Below, in pieces: positions 11,560 to 22,400 of a DNA stretch of 64,000 nt. Position 1 is the stretch's first letter; the number at the start of each line of letters is the position of its first letter. Source of the DNA: Hexactinellida sp. DTS-2022. Its lineage: Eukaryota; Porifera; Hexactinellida. The notes under the pieces are model-generated. The model saw nothing but the letters and a program-made list of their open reading frames with translations. It did no database searches and had not been told where the DNA came from. The DNA lies in contig JAPNXP010000017.1 in the NCBI GenBank assembly GCA_028753945.1, positions 930,001 through 994,000 on the forward strand, written 5' to 3'. Made by a program: the position numbers and the translations under genes.

Positions 11560-13795
11560 TCTAGTGGGTCTGTCGGTAAGAAAAATGTTAAGAGAAAAGA
11601 AAATCCACAATTTTCTACCAGATGGTTAGTTATTTGGGGTAACGCAACACAAGCATGTTTAAAGCTTGTAAAAGTTTGGAGACATAATTTTCCTTCCTTT
11701 CCAGGTTGTTATCTCCAGTCTTCTAAGTTCTAACCAATAGACAACTCCCTCAAAAAAGAAAAGCGATCGTCATTACCCACGAATGGGCTAGAGAATGGAA
11801 GCTTTTAAACGGACATGCTTATTTGGAATGTTTAATTGAACATTTTCCAGAGCGATCAGAAAAATTTGGATAAAATCCTACGTATCAGTTTGTAATTCTT
11901 GACAACGTAGGTAATTTTGAACAGCTAAAGCAGCTACTGTTAATTCATGAATAACTTTTAAGGCAAGTTTGACATTTTGACGCTCTAGAATAGAAGGGTA
12001 ACAAGATTTCAAAGTTAGGCGTTGGGCAAGTTTGGTTTCTCTGAATTGTAAAGGACTCTGACATCCCGAAAAGAAGCTGAACATAATCTCAAATGAAAGG
12101 AACAGTAATCTGTGTGAAAATTGTCTAAATCAGGATAAGCGAAAGTTTTGCTGTCAGATATTTGATTGAGCCAATTATTTCGAATCTTTTTTAGAATGTG
12201 GAGAAATAAAACTTGGGAAAAAGTGGCCTGTTGATTTCATATGGATGAGGTACTCAAATCTCTAGCTTACCAACAGGGCAGTGCTCGACAAATTAGGTGG
12301 TTTGGTGGCTTTAGCCACCAAAAATCTTATATAAGCCACCAAATTTTGCCTTTGGTGGCTTAACTAATCTACCATAAATTGTGGATTATTTACTTTGTGG
12401 AGATTGTATTTTTCGTGGCATAATTTGTTATTAATATTAGTGTTGTTTTACGGCATCAGAACTTTGTTAAGTCATCAGTGGTTTGTTAATCGGCCGTTGT
12501 TCATTCTTTAGCCACCAGAAAAAGTGAGGTGGTAGCTTAATTAGCCACCATCAAAATATAATTTTGTCGAGCACTGCAACAGGGGAAACAATTTGAAGTT
12601 TCACATTTAGAGGTTAGTAATCAGTTGAAATTACCTGAACCAGTATTCCACAAAGTTCAATATCTTCAATAAAAGATTGTATAACAGAAAATATCTTTTC
12701 AGCAGAAATTACCGCGCATGGCAATAAACGGACAATACAGGACCATTTTTTATGAAGACTAGATACCATGATAGCAAATACTGTTTTGGTTGGATCATCA
12801 GGATTTAGATTAGAACCAACTAGTTTTCCTCCTTTGTAAGATATGTCCGATTTAATGTGTATTTCATCCATTTGGATAATGACATGCTTTTGTTCAGTAG
12901 AAAAATAATTAGTCACTTGTTTAAGAAAAGAGAAGAATTAATCATTTTGAAGTCCAAAAGAGTGATAACATTTTCTAAGGTATGGAAGTGTGGAAGAGAT
13001 AAACAAGGTAAAGTCTGGAGATACTTGTGGCAAGCTGGCGAAATCAGCTATCAGATGCGTTTAAAGTGCCAAAATTTGACTGATCAAATTATATCTGCGC
13101 CTGTTTATAGGATTGTGGCTATTAGAGGAGCTAGGCTGGTGAGAAAATTCATAAATTTCACCTAAAATTGACTCGAGCAGTCGAATGTCACTAATAGAGC
13201 ATGTAGAGATAGGAATAACATCACCGTTATAAAATGCTTTTATAGACAAATCGGATTCAACTATCAAGTAAACATCGACCAAAATATTTGAATTCAGCAA
13301 GTGAGGACGCATAAAAATTAGACTCTGCTATTCGGAAACCATAATGACCAATTAGGTAAAGAAATAAAAGTTAACTTCACTTTCAAATCCTGAAAAGTGT
13401 GTACCAAATACTTCTCCTTCTCTTCAGTCTGTGATGTTTAAGCTAAGTGCTACATCCTGCTGGAGTAGTTCACCTTCTTTCGAATCAATGGAAAGACGTC
13501 TGCGTTTTGTAGTAGACTGTGAAGAGTAGTATGATGGACAACCTGGTAAGTAAACTGGTACTGTCCAATCTTTTAACTTGGGATTTTTGCGTGGAAGTTT
13601 GTGGTAAGTTCCATCTCCGTTAGGAACTTTGTGGGTGTACTCAATATCCTCTTCTCTAAAATGTTTCACGCATACAAAAACAATATTAAGATTATCTACA
13701 TCTTCCCTATGCAGAGCTCGAAGCCAAGACTCTCTTAGTTCAGCCGACTGTTGAGGCATTCTGAATACAGGAATACGATCTTCTGGATTATAGTT
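11560..13795 (-). pseudogene. P-element transposase, third copy
   Basis: Minus-strand THAP region at 13795-13424 (CKSNYNPEDR, then VFVCVKHF and the basic KRRRLS stretch). The RNase H-like block is at 12860-12614 (MDEIHIKSD, YKGGKLVGS). The block near 12030-11890 (RLTLKSCYPSILERQNV) matches the second P copy. Frames are scattered and a 299-bp MITE splits the gene, so it is dead. The first THAP Met-Cys is lost or lies in an upstream exon. Confidence 0.8.
12279..12577. mobile_element. hAT MITE (CAGTGCTCGACAA ends)
   Basis: A 299-bp element with ends CAGTGCTCGACAAATTA and TAATTTTGTCGAGCACTG (one extra T) and the exact 8-bp duplication CAACAGGG at 12271-12278 and 12578-12585. GGTGGCTTTAGCCACC-type palindromes lie inside. 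It is inserted in the third P copy. Confidence 0.9.
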
Positions 13796-14034
13796 ACTCT
13801 TACATAACTACTAATTAGTATGGGAGTGGGAATGTTTAAAAGTGATTAGAAAAATTAGTATAAGAAACAAACAAATAAAATTTCATGTTGGATATCATAT
13901 AATGCAATTCATATACAGAATATTGTGGTTACTTAAAATTCTCCATCTTCGACCGCATCCATGGTACCAATTTCGTAGTTTACTGTTAATCTATTAGCCA
14001 AATAATATACGCCAGTGTGATATAGATTGCAAAA

Positions 14035-14145
14035 AAACAATTAAAATCAAAACTCTGATTTAAATCAAAAAAATCTGATTTATATCAAAAAAATCGGATT
14101 TTTTTGATTTTTTTAAAAAATCATGATTTTTATCAACCCTGAAAT
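14035..14145. repeat. TGATTTAAATCA-type inverted simple repeat
   Basis: Repeated CTGATTTAAATCAAAAAAAT units followed by their inverse in poly-T context. This could form a long hairpin. It resembles terminal pieces of MITEs that end in ATCAACCCTG. Confidence 0.55.
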
Positions 14146-14159
14146 TTACTTCTATTATT

Positions 14160-15383
14160 TCAGAGCCTAGTCAACCATCAATTATCTATGAAAATATGGA
14201 TGAAAATTTCGATGTTCTTGGTTCTGATTCTCAAACTCCTTTAAGAAAGGCGACAATTATCAGTGATTCAGGTCCACAGATTAGACAATTTTCTTTTTAA
14301 CTTCACAAGAATGGACCAGTGTAAAACCCATCAATGGAAGTAAAGGCTTCAGTAGTAATTGGTGTGCTATTTTTGCATCCAAAATTGCTAATTTCAATCC
14401 AAGGTGTGTGTTTATTTTCTTCTATAACCACGTGTCGCATCCAACAAGCAGGAAGAGAAACTGTCAATATTTCAACGGCAAGGCAAAGTGTAAGATTTCA
14501 TCATGTCAGGTTGTCATAAAACTTAGCATTTCAAAGAAATCAATATTTAAAGGTGCACCCAAAGTAAATGTTACAACATCTGGTAAATTAGTTCATAAGA
14601 ATAATGATAAATTCTGGTCTAGAAATCTCTCCGGCGAAAAAATATTACAGGTGGCAAAAAGTATCGCTGATGTTGGCGTGGATAATTATTACTACCAACA
14701 ATTTGAGAGGGCAAAAAAAGACTCAATTCATTCTGGAAATGTAACTGACATATACCCTGCTGAAGTTCTAAGAAAAGCGCATTCGGACACAACAATAGAG
14801 AAATAATATCAACTGATCCTCGAACTGATATTTATTATACCATGATCAATCTTAGGACAGCCGATCAACAAAGTCAGCATGTTATTGGCTACATTCAAGA
14901 TATTTCTATCTTACCATTTCGAACGATAATGTATAGTAAGAGTCAAATAAATATGTTCGTTAATTACTGTAAGAAAAACGTGTACCCAAAGATATTTATC
15001 GATGCAACCGGTTCCCTGGTATCTTCTAAAAATCTATCAGAAAAAATGATTTACTATTATGCAATGATAATACATCATGAAACACAAGGCCCAGTACCAG
15101 TCTGTGAGATGTTAACTTCAGACCAAACAACTCCCAATCTAACTTATTTTTTTCTAAAATGGCTAAGAAACCTGCATGAAGAATCCATCGATTGTGCAAA
15201 GAGGATTAAACATATAGAAATATACCAAAGTTGGGCCCTACTACATTCAACATGCCAAGCCTTTAATAAAACAAGCCTACTTGAATATTTAGAAAATAGT
15301 TGGAAAATTTTGAATTCCAAAGGTGAATTTTCTATCACAACAACAATTCATTTCTGTTTCGCCCACGTTATTCATCGATTTTG
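14160..15383 (+). pseudogene. RNase H-like transposase, N-terminal part, of a Ulp1-bearing element
   Basis: Two ORFs (14408-14806 and 14842-15429) in different frames. The second reads KIFIDATGSLVSS, then MIIHHETQGPVPVCEML and FAHVIHRFC, a pattern I associate with RNase H-fold transposases of Ulp1-carrying elements. Residue identities are read by eye and the superfamily (KDZ- or MULE-like) is uncertain. The frame stops because a P element inserted at 15391. Coding resumes at 17949. Confidence 0.6.
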
Positions 15384-15390
15384 TGTAAAC

Positions 15391-17941
15391 CATAGCCTAC
15401 TCTATATATGGCCTGACAGTAACCTATAAAATATGGACCAAGGATGAAGGAGAAGATGGTAATATTTATCCAACCACAATATTTATTTTCAAAAATAATA
15501 ATAATAATCAACCACATTAATTAGAAATATTCTTGAAATATATACAACTATTGATCAGATTTTATTCCAAACTCTTCTATTGACGTACAATCTCATCCTT
15601 TTCATTTCGCTCTGGTATTTTATTCATATTAGCTTCAATTCATGCCTAACTCGTGTTCTGTTCCCGGTTGCAAGAGCCCCCCATTACCATGATCCTGTGT
15701 TCAAGATGCCTCAAAATCCACCAACCCTGAATCATGCCTGGACATCAGGACATGCTCTTCGTCGCGAGGATTTTGGTGACCTGAAGGTGGTCTATGTAAT
15801 CATGTATGTAACAACCATTTTCAGAAAGAAGACTTAGACTACACTTTCAAAGTCCCAAAAGGAGATGGTACTTTTACTGAAGTACCGCGGGCGCTGTACA
15901 AAGTTTACTCCCGGCTGCCCAGCGTATTACTCATCCTAAACCTAACAAACGGAATCGCATGTCATACGATGCAAAAGATGAAGCCTTGATGAACCAAACA
16001 CTACAACTCAGCTTGAGATCCGAGAGTCAAGAGAAAGAGAAGGGAAGTTTGTAGTCAACTCTACAGGACTTTAAAGATAAGTTAAAACCTTGATTTATTT
16101 ACCTAATAGTTGATTGGTGTGATTCCGTAATGAGAGTAACATAACGTTTGTTCTCGCTAAAATGGCTGAAAAATTTTCTCAGTAGATTTGTACCTTGAAA
16201 TCAATGTTTATCTATCCACCTCAGCCGAATTTAATGGACAGAGTATATCCGTTCCCATTGCTGCAATTAGTGACATCCGAGAAATTGAATCTGTTTTGCA
16301 GGAACTTGCTTTAAAATACAACTCTATAGTTATTGTGATTATCCCCTAAGTTCGGTTGTGTATGCTTTGAAGATGTACGTCAATTATATAAATCAGAAAG
16401 AATAAGTTTAGCCAAGTTAGCTCCTCATTTGACTATGGAGTCATGTTTTCCGTCTAGCTGTCAAACTGGTTTTGAAAGTCGTTAACGAATTAACAATATC
16501 TGCGCTAACTATCCAGAATATAGAAAGAATACTCCGGAGTTTGTTGATACCCTTCTTACTGTTTGGAAATTATTCAACGTTAACACACCATTTAAAGGAA
16601 TACGTTTGAACGATAATTTCTCGGACGTGACTTTTAATGACAGCGATTTCTACTTTTGACTTGTGTAGTTTTTGGTAAGATGCTTGGCAAACTTTACTAG
16701 AAAAAATTGGCAAACTGAGTAAACAAACATCACCAGTTTTAGACATGCTTGTATTGCCTTACCACAAATTACCAACCATTTGACTCAATCTTTTGGCTTT
16801 ACATATGTGTTGTCCTCCTTTCTACAGACGGATCCCTTGGACACCATTTCGGTCTATACCGTATGATGTCGGGTTCTAATTATCACATCTATCTTCAAAT
16901 CCTTGAACCGTGCATCCACTTGAACTTTCTAGCATTGTAAACATATTTACTGACCAACAAGACACTTCTTTTCAATCTATTCAGTCATTTGTCAAGTCAT
17001 TTTCTTGTCCGTATTCCACTACTGATGGTGAATTCAATTTGGAGCCATTTCCTGATGAGATTCATGACCTATCAACAATTGATTGTGATTCATAGTTGCT
17101 TCAATCATTAGCCTTTATTGCAGGCTATACTGTCCATCAGTACCTGAAACAAACAAAACCGTGTCATGTCTATACATATGCTAACACTTGATAAATACTT
17201 TCTCCTTGATTTAAACTTGGACTCTCAGTATAAACTTCTGCAGCTAACGGACCGTGGCGGACTTAAATATCCATCTGAGCCAGTTTTGAAATCCATTCTT
17301 GTTTTATGGAAGACCTTTAGTGCCATCGAAAACAATTAAGAGCTGTTGGCGAAACTTGTAAGTGGACCTTCTAGAAAAATAGTTGAACTTTGTTATTTGG
17401 AAATCTACTTGTATTAGCGGTGTGTTTAGTTGGAACATCTTATCGAAGCTAGTCTACCGCAGCGAATTGCTTTCTTGCAAACAAAGTTAATAATTATAAC
17501 TCGCTGGTTCCTTTCAAAAGCGTAAATTAAAGAAATTCTCTTAATTATGTGTCTACTTATTTGTATTTACCATGATTTGTATTACTCTGTTTATTCTTAT
17601 TTCTATTATGTAGTTAAGTGTGTCGTGTGTCACTGCTAGAGCCAGAGAGAGAAAGAGGAGAGAGGAAAGAAAGCAAATAATTGTGTAGTATTCACTGTAT
17701 ATTAATATTAGAAATTGTACTGTTTGTGTCTATTATTACTATTAAATTATGAAAATCCAATCACCGTTCTCATTATAGTTAATATTAATTACGGGCTAGC
17801 ACGGCTGAGTTATGTTTACGACCTAGAGACGTATAAAGAACTTAGTAGTTCAATATAGAAAACATTAAAAAATTAAAATTTCCCATCTTCTTGTGCATCC
17901 CTGGTATATCTACTGTCAGGCCATATATAGAGTAGGCTATG
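15391..17941 (+). mobile_element. P element, fourth copy, with complete ends
   Basis: A 2551-bp element with inverted ends CATAGCCTACTCTATATATG-GCCTGACAGTA and the corresponding right end finishing at 17941. TGTAAAC is duplicated at 15384-15390 and 17942-17948. The duplication is again 7 bp. The element sits inside the RNase H-like transposase frame. Confidence 0.88.
15640..17400 (+). pseudogene. P-element transposase, fourth copy, heavily decayed
   Basis: Begins with a THAP start (MPNSCSVPGCKSPP near 15641) that meets a stop. A later frame has EDLDYTFKVPKGDGTF, closely matching the third P copy. At 16829-16930 it reads HHFGLYRMMSGSNY and at 17100-17160 AGYTVHQYLKQTKP, both expected of the C-terminal half. 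Many stops and shifts; not functional. Confidence 0.8.
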
Positions 17942-17948
17942 TGTAAAC

Positions 17949-18615
17949 CTTAAAAGAAATCTCGATGCCATCTAAATCAACGTTTCATTATGCAACTTCT
18001 TGCTTTGCAACCTGGCAAAATTGCACATCGCTTAATCATGGTAAAGAAATATTTCATCTTATATGCATAATTTTCACATCACAAACACAAAATCAAGAAT
18101 GCACAAATGCAATGATCAAAATGGATCAATTTATGGAATCAATGAACGAACCTTTGAATCAGAATGGGGATAAATTACAACTCGATAATTCTCTGTTTTC
18201 ATAACGAGTTTTTTCAAATATTCTTCGAGAAAAATCCCTATTTTATCAATATTTTACTCAAATTTGGGAAGAAACTAAGTCTAATTTAGATTCTTCATTG
18301 GTAACTTGTTTTAATCCTCATTATTACCCAGACTTCATTACTTTCCTTCTAAAACGATACTTATATCTATTTCCTTTGTGGACTGGAAGCATGCTGGCGG
18401 AAACAATTTGTGGACATACAAAAATACAAACCAGGGAAACTAACTCTATTGTCGAAAAGTGGATGGGCATCATGAAGCAAAACATTTTACAAAAAAAGTT
18501 ACATATGCGACCAGATGATTTTTTAAGAAAGATGCATGCTAACATTTCACAACGCATCTCGGGGCTATTATTTAACATTCCGAAAAGCTCTAAAAAAAGA
18601 CGAAAAAGGAATTAA
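17949..18615 (+). pseudogene. RNase H-like transposase, C-terminal part
   Basis: Continuation beyond the P insertion. The clearest frame (18298-18615) contains MLAETICGHTKIQTRETNSIVEKW in pieces, then an MKQNIL and a RPDDFLRKMH block ending in a basic tail. The N-E-W spacing (TNSIVEKW) could hold the last catalytic Glu. The stretch 17949-18297 is frame-shifted. Confidence 0.5.
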
Positions 18616-18959
18616 GAACATCTGGAAGAAGCAGTTGAGATTTGGAAAGCAAAGAAACAGAAAGCTAATTATTATCATAACCCAGCACTTAGTTCATATC
18701 AAAATCAGAACTCTGCACTCCTGGTAATTCACCTAAAAATCAGAAACTGCTACATATTTTACAATAAAGATTCCAATTGAACATTATAATACCACTCAAA
18801 CCTCGAAGAGAACAAACCCCAGCTATGATTCAGATTCTGCTTACCACGATTACGAAGAGTATCCAGCATACAACCCTGATATCAATCTTCAATGCAACTC
18901 TAAGAGTGTCAAACCACAAGAAATCGACCACCCTTATGTGCCTTCCAATAAAATGTGGC

Positions 18960-19050
18960 TTATCATGGGCGCCGAAGGGGGGGTGCCAAGGGGGCTTGCC
19001 CCCTTGGCTCACAGGGCGTGGGGGACAGCCCCCTTGGGTTTTGGATATAT
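18960..19050. repeat. GC-rich hairpin island
   Basis: Contains CCAAGGGGGCTTGCCCCCTTGG, a near-perfect 22-bp palindrome, and then GGGGGACAGCCCCC. Stands out in AT-rich DNA. A similar GGGGGCTTTGCCCCCC hairpin occurs at 58060-58075, so this is likely a short dispersed element that split the transposon unit. Confidence 0.6.
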
Positions 19051-19183
19051 TTTGTAAATATTTGTCTTAATAGTATAAGATAAACAGTGATTATGTCGAA
19101 TTGCTGGATATGCGCGAGGTGGTGAACGTATTCGTCGAGAAGAACAGCATGCGTAAAGTGATGTATGCGAAAACGCTAAAATA

Positions 19184-20010
19184 GTGTGTGAACTTCAATT
19201 ATTTGACTTAATTTTGTTTCCAATAGTGATTTACCTAGTTTTGGCCCTGCCCCCTCAGGGATTTATAAAGTTCGGCGCCTATGTTATGGATCTCGGATTG
19301 ACAGTTCACGACCATAATTCTTTGCTATCGGAAACCGGATGGCTAAGTTCCACCATGATTTGGGCAGCACAAACCATTTTGAGAAAACAGTTTAGAATGA
19401 ACAATTCATTTCAAAATACTTTATACTCACAACGATTAACTAGTTTTAAGAGGTCACCCATTTCAGAAATAAACATTCAAATACACCATACAGGGGTAGC
19501 TCATTGGGTTACTTCCGCCTCTATTGATAGTAAAGTTCTGCTAATGGACAGCTTAAATTTAGGAAAGCTAAGCATCCAATTAAAAGAACAATTAACAACG
19601 ATTAATTTATCAACTGGTATGGAATTTATAACAAATGTCATCAACGTCGATCAACAAAAAGATTCATCATCACGTGGTCCTTTTGCAATTGCATTTGCAT
19701 ATCATACTGCAATAGGGGATGATGTTAGTAAATTATGTTTTGATCAGCAGATGCTTCGAAAGCATATTGAGTTGTGCCTAATAGTACTTAAAAGATTCTC
19801 AAGGTTTCCTCATCAAAAAGTTACCAGAACTAAATACGCGACACCTTAGTAATTCCAATAGTGACATGCTGTCAACGCACTGAAAATTTTAATGATCTCA
19901 TTTTGTGCGACCAGTGCCTAGAATGGAAGCATATAAGCTGTGAGAAAATAAAAAGCATTCGAAAGCACCAAAAGATTTCATCTGCCTTTCTTGCGAAAAA
20001 AAATAATCAG
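19184..20010 (+). pseudogene. Ulp1/C48-like cysteine protease plus PHD remnant
   Basis: A 221-residue frame with the C48 fold order: LLSETGWLSSTMIWAAQ, HTGVAHWVTS (His codon 19502-19504), LLMDSL (Asp codon 19547-19549) and a C-terminal SSSRGPFAIAFA segment. In active members the last block reads SDCG. Here the Cys codon is CGT, Arg (19673-19675), so the nucleophile is lost. After the stop, another frame (about 19862-20010) encodes a decayed PHD-type zinc cluster (ILCDQCLEWKHISCEK). The order protease then PHD is the same as in the 30840-32776 gene. Probable role in life: a transposon-borne SUMO-type protease. Confidence 0.7.
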
Positions 20011-20090
20011 TATTTCCCAAATTGTTAGGAATTCGCGTAGTTATGAAATACTGGTATTTAGTAATTGGTAATGCGATTTGTAGGAGCAAA

Positions 20091-20650
20091 CACAGGTTGA
20101 TACAGACTGATACAAGGTGATACGGGTTGATACAGACTGATACAAGGTGATACAGATTGATACAGGGTATACAGACTGATACAGGGTGATACAGACTGAT
20201 ACAGGTTGATACAAGGTGATACAGACTGATACAAGGTGATACAACGTGATACAGACTGATACAAGGTGATACAGGTTGTTACAAGGTGATAGAGACTGAT
20301 ACAAGGTGATACAGACTGATACAAGGTGATACAGACTGATACAACGTGATACAAGGTGATACAGACTGATACAAGGTGATACAGACTGATACAAGGTGAT
20401 ACAGACTGATACAGGGTGATAGACTGATACAATGTGATACAGACTGATACAAGGTGATACAGACTGATACAGTTTGATACAAGGTGATACAGACTGATAC
20501 AGGGTGATACAGACTGATACAAGGTGATACAGACTGATACAAGGTTGATACAGACTGATACAAGGTGATACAAGGTTGATACTGACTGATACAAGGTTGA
20601 TACATGGTGATACAGGTTGATACAGACTGATACAACATGATACAGGCATA
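20091..20650. repeat. GATACA satellite, 10/20-bp units
   Basis: About 28 copies of a 20-bp unit close to CTGATACAAGGTGATACAGA, itself a doubled 10-mer (GATACAAGGT / GATACAGACT). The minus strand is open in all three frames and appears to encode YHLVSVCITLYQ repeats of 140-221 residues. This is a by-product of unit length and stop-free composition. Confidence 0.92.
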
Positions 20651-22400
20651 TAAATGTGAATGTCGAATGTCGAATGTGAATGTCGAATATCGAAACAACT
20701 TCACACATCTTATGATTATACATACTTATTTTTCATTTTAATTACTTTTTATCAAAGAATAGTTATGTGAATTTATTTACCCTTGCATTTATTATTAGTT
20801 AGTTTCGTCTAACATTTATTTTAGTCTCTTTTTAGCTTAAGTACAAAATATAACTCTATTTTAATGAAAGATTACTAAAACTGCTACTATAAACAAAAAT
20901 CTACAATCGGTTCCGAGTTATTAATAGTATAGATTACTATTTATAACAAATAATTGAACTCACTAAATTTATGTTATAAGTTGACATTGAAATTGGTGTT
21001 AAATTATTTATTATTATTATTATTATTTATACTAATTTGCTAAATACCATTAATCTCAGAGATGATACAAGATAGAAAAAACTTCAAATTGATCAATTGA
21101 TCTTTATGCCACATAACACCTCTACAAATGGGTGTTGAGACTGTTGACACCTTGAGGTGATGATGACATCGTCAATAAAATGTGTTTTTACAATTTTGTG
21201 AATTATATATTTCGAATGGATTGGTTGGTGTTGGGTGAACTCCCAAAAGGCACATAAAAAATGCTGACTCATCATCTATTACATTCTACTGAAACTTGAA
21301 TATCTCTGAAATGAAGTGAGCTAAAACTAAACTTCCAACTCACTAAGGGTCGTTACATTCCGAAACATCTTTCTGAAATAATTTAACACCTTCAAAGTGA
21401 TGACATGGGGGGAAAAATCCAAAATTGCAGCTGTGTCGACAGCATTTTCCTTGGAGGCACTATCAATTACCCAACCAGGAGCCACCAAAAGATAGTCCCA
21501 CCTAAGGGAAATGCGTCGGCACAGCTGCAATTTGGGATTTTATTGACTCATCAGCAATTATATTAATCTCAAACTTTGAATTACTATGAAATTAAGTGGT
21601 GTAGAAAGAAACTTCCATCGCTACAAATGATCGTTATATTCCGAAACACCTTTAGCAAATGGTTCAGGACCTAAATGATGATGACGACGAAAAAATCTAA
21701 ATTAGAGCTGTGCATACAGCATTTTCTTATGGGGGCACTATCAATCAACCAACAACACAAAATATAATGCTGCTATCGGGACAGCTTTAATTTGAGAGTT
21801 TTTCATAAAAGAAGCTCAACAATATTGCATATATTGTACACAAAGAAACGAATACAAACAGCGCATGCGAAATTGGGTCAAATCATTTACTTTGAAGTTT
21901 ATACACATGTTTCTAAATTTTGATAATAAGAATAAATCATGGTTTAGGGGTACTAATTGATCTAATTATATTTCCACTCTTAATAAATTTGAACTAGTGT
22001 AATTCTAAGAAGGTCATGAGTACGTGTACCGACATTTCGTACAATACTTCCTCATGAGTTATATAAACGAGTCAATGAATCACAAACATGTCACTGAGAA
22101 TATATAGTGTTTTAATACAGATAAATAACAAGCAACCAAACATGAGTAAAATGATGATTAAATATACACGACTTACAAATACATTAATTTGAAAGATTGA
22201 GTTTATGAATATAACGAATAAATAGTATTAAGATAAAATAGACAACACAGAATAATATAATTATATAATTAATAGTTGTTGAATTTGCTAAGGAGTAAAC
22301 TAATGGGTACAAGAGTTGAGAGAACCGGAAAATAGTAGTATATCATATGTGATCTCATTCCCTCTCCTGCCTCCTGAGAGAGCGAAACTTTCATGTAATC
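20651..22400. other. Intergenic with two short TIR elements
   Basis: No gene recognised. Two more copies of the GCAGCTGTG family lie at about 21413-21541 (ends AATCCAAAATTGCAGCTG and CAGCTGCAATTTGGGATT) and 21693-21809 (diverged). A (TTA)n run is at 21009-21030. The rest is AT-rich and downstream of the CERT stop codon. Confidence 0.7.
21413..21541. mobile_element. Short TIR element (GCAGCTGTGCCGA family), copy 2
   Basis: Inverted ends around CAAAATTGCAGCTGTGTCGA and GTCGGCACAGCTGCAATTTG with a GGAGGCACTATCAATTACCC interior shared with copy 1 at 1150. A third, diverged relative follows at 21693-21809. Confidence 0.7.

Larger units (their letters stand above)
11185..14005 (-). mobile_element. 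P element, third copy, decayed right end
   Basis: The left end CATAGCCTACTATACATAAT closely resembles the fourth P copy (15391) and a solo end at 24916. The sub-terminal block GGACCATGGATGCGGTCGAAGATGG (11231) is matched in inverse at about 13944-13965. The right terminus has diverged, so 14005 is approximate. Holds a broken minus-strand transposase and the MITE 12279-12577. Confidence 0.7.

Noticed and set aside
20041-20723. Three overlapping minus-strand ORFs of 141-221 residues, all YHLVSVCITLYQ repeats
   Set aside because: They are translations of a 20-bp satellite in different frames; no start context or non-repeat domain supports a gene.
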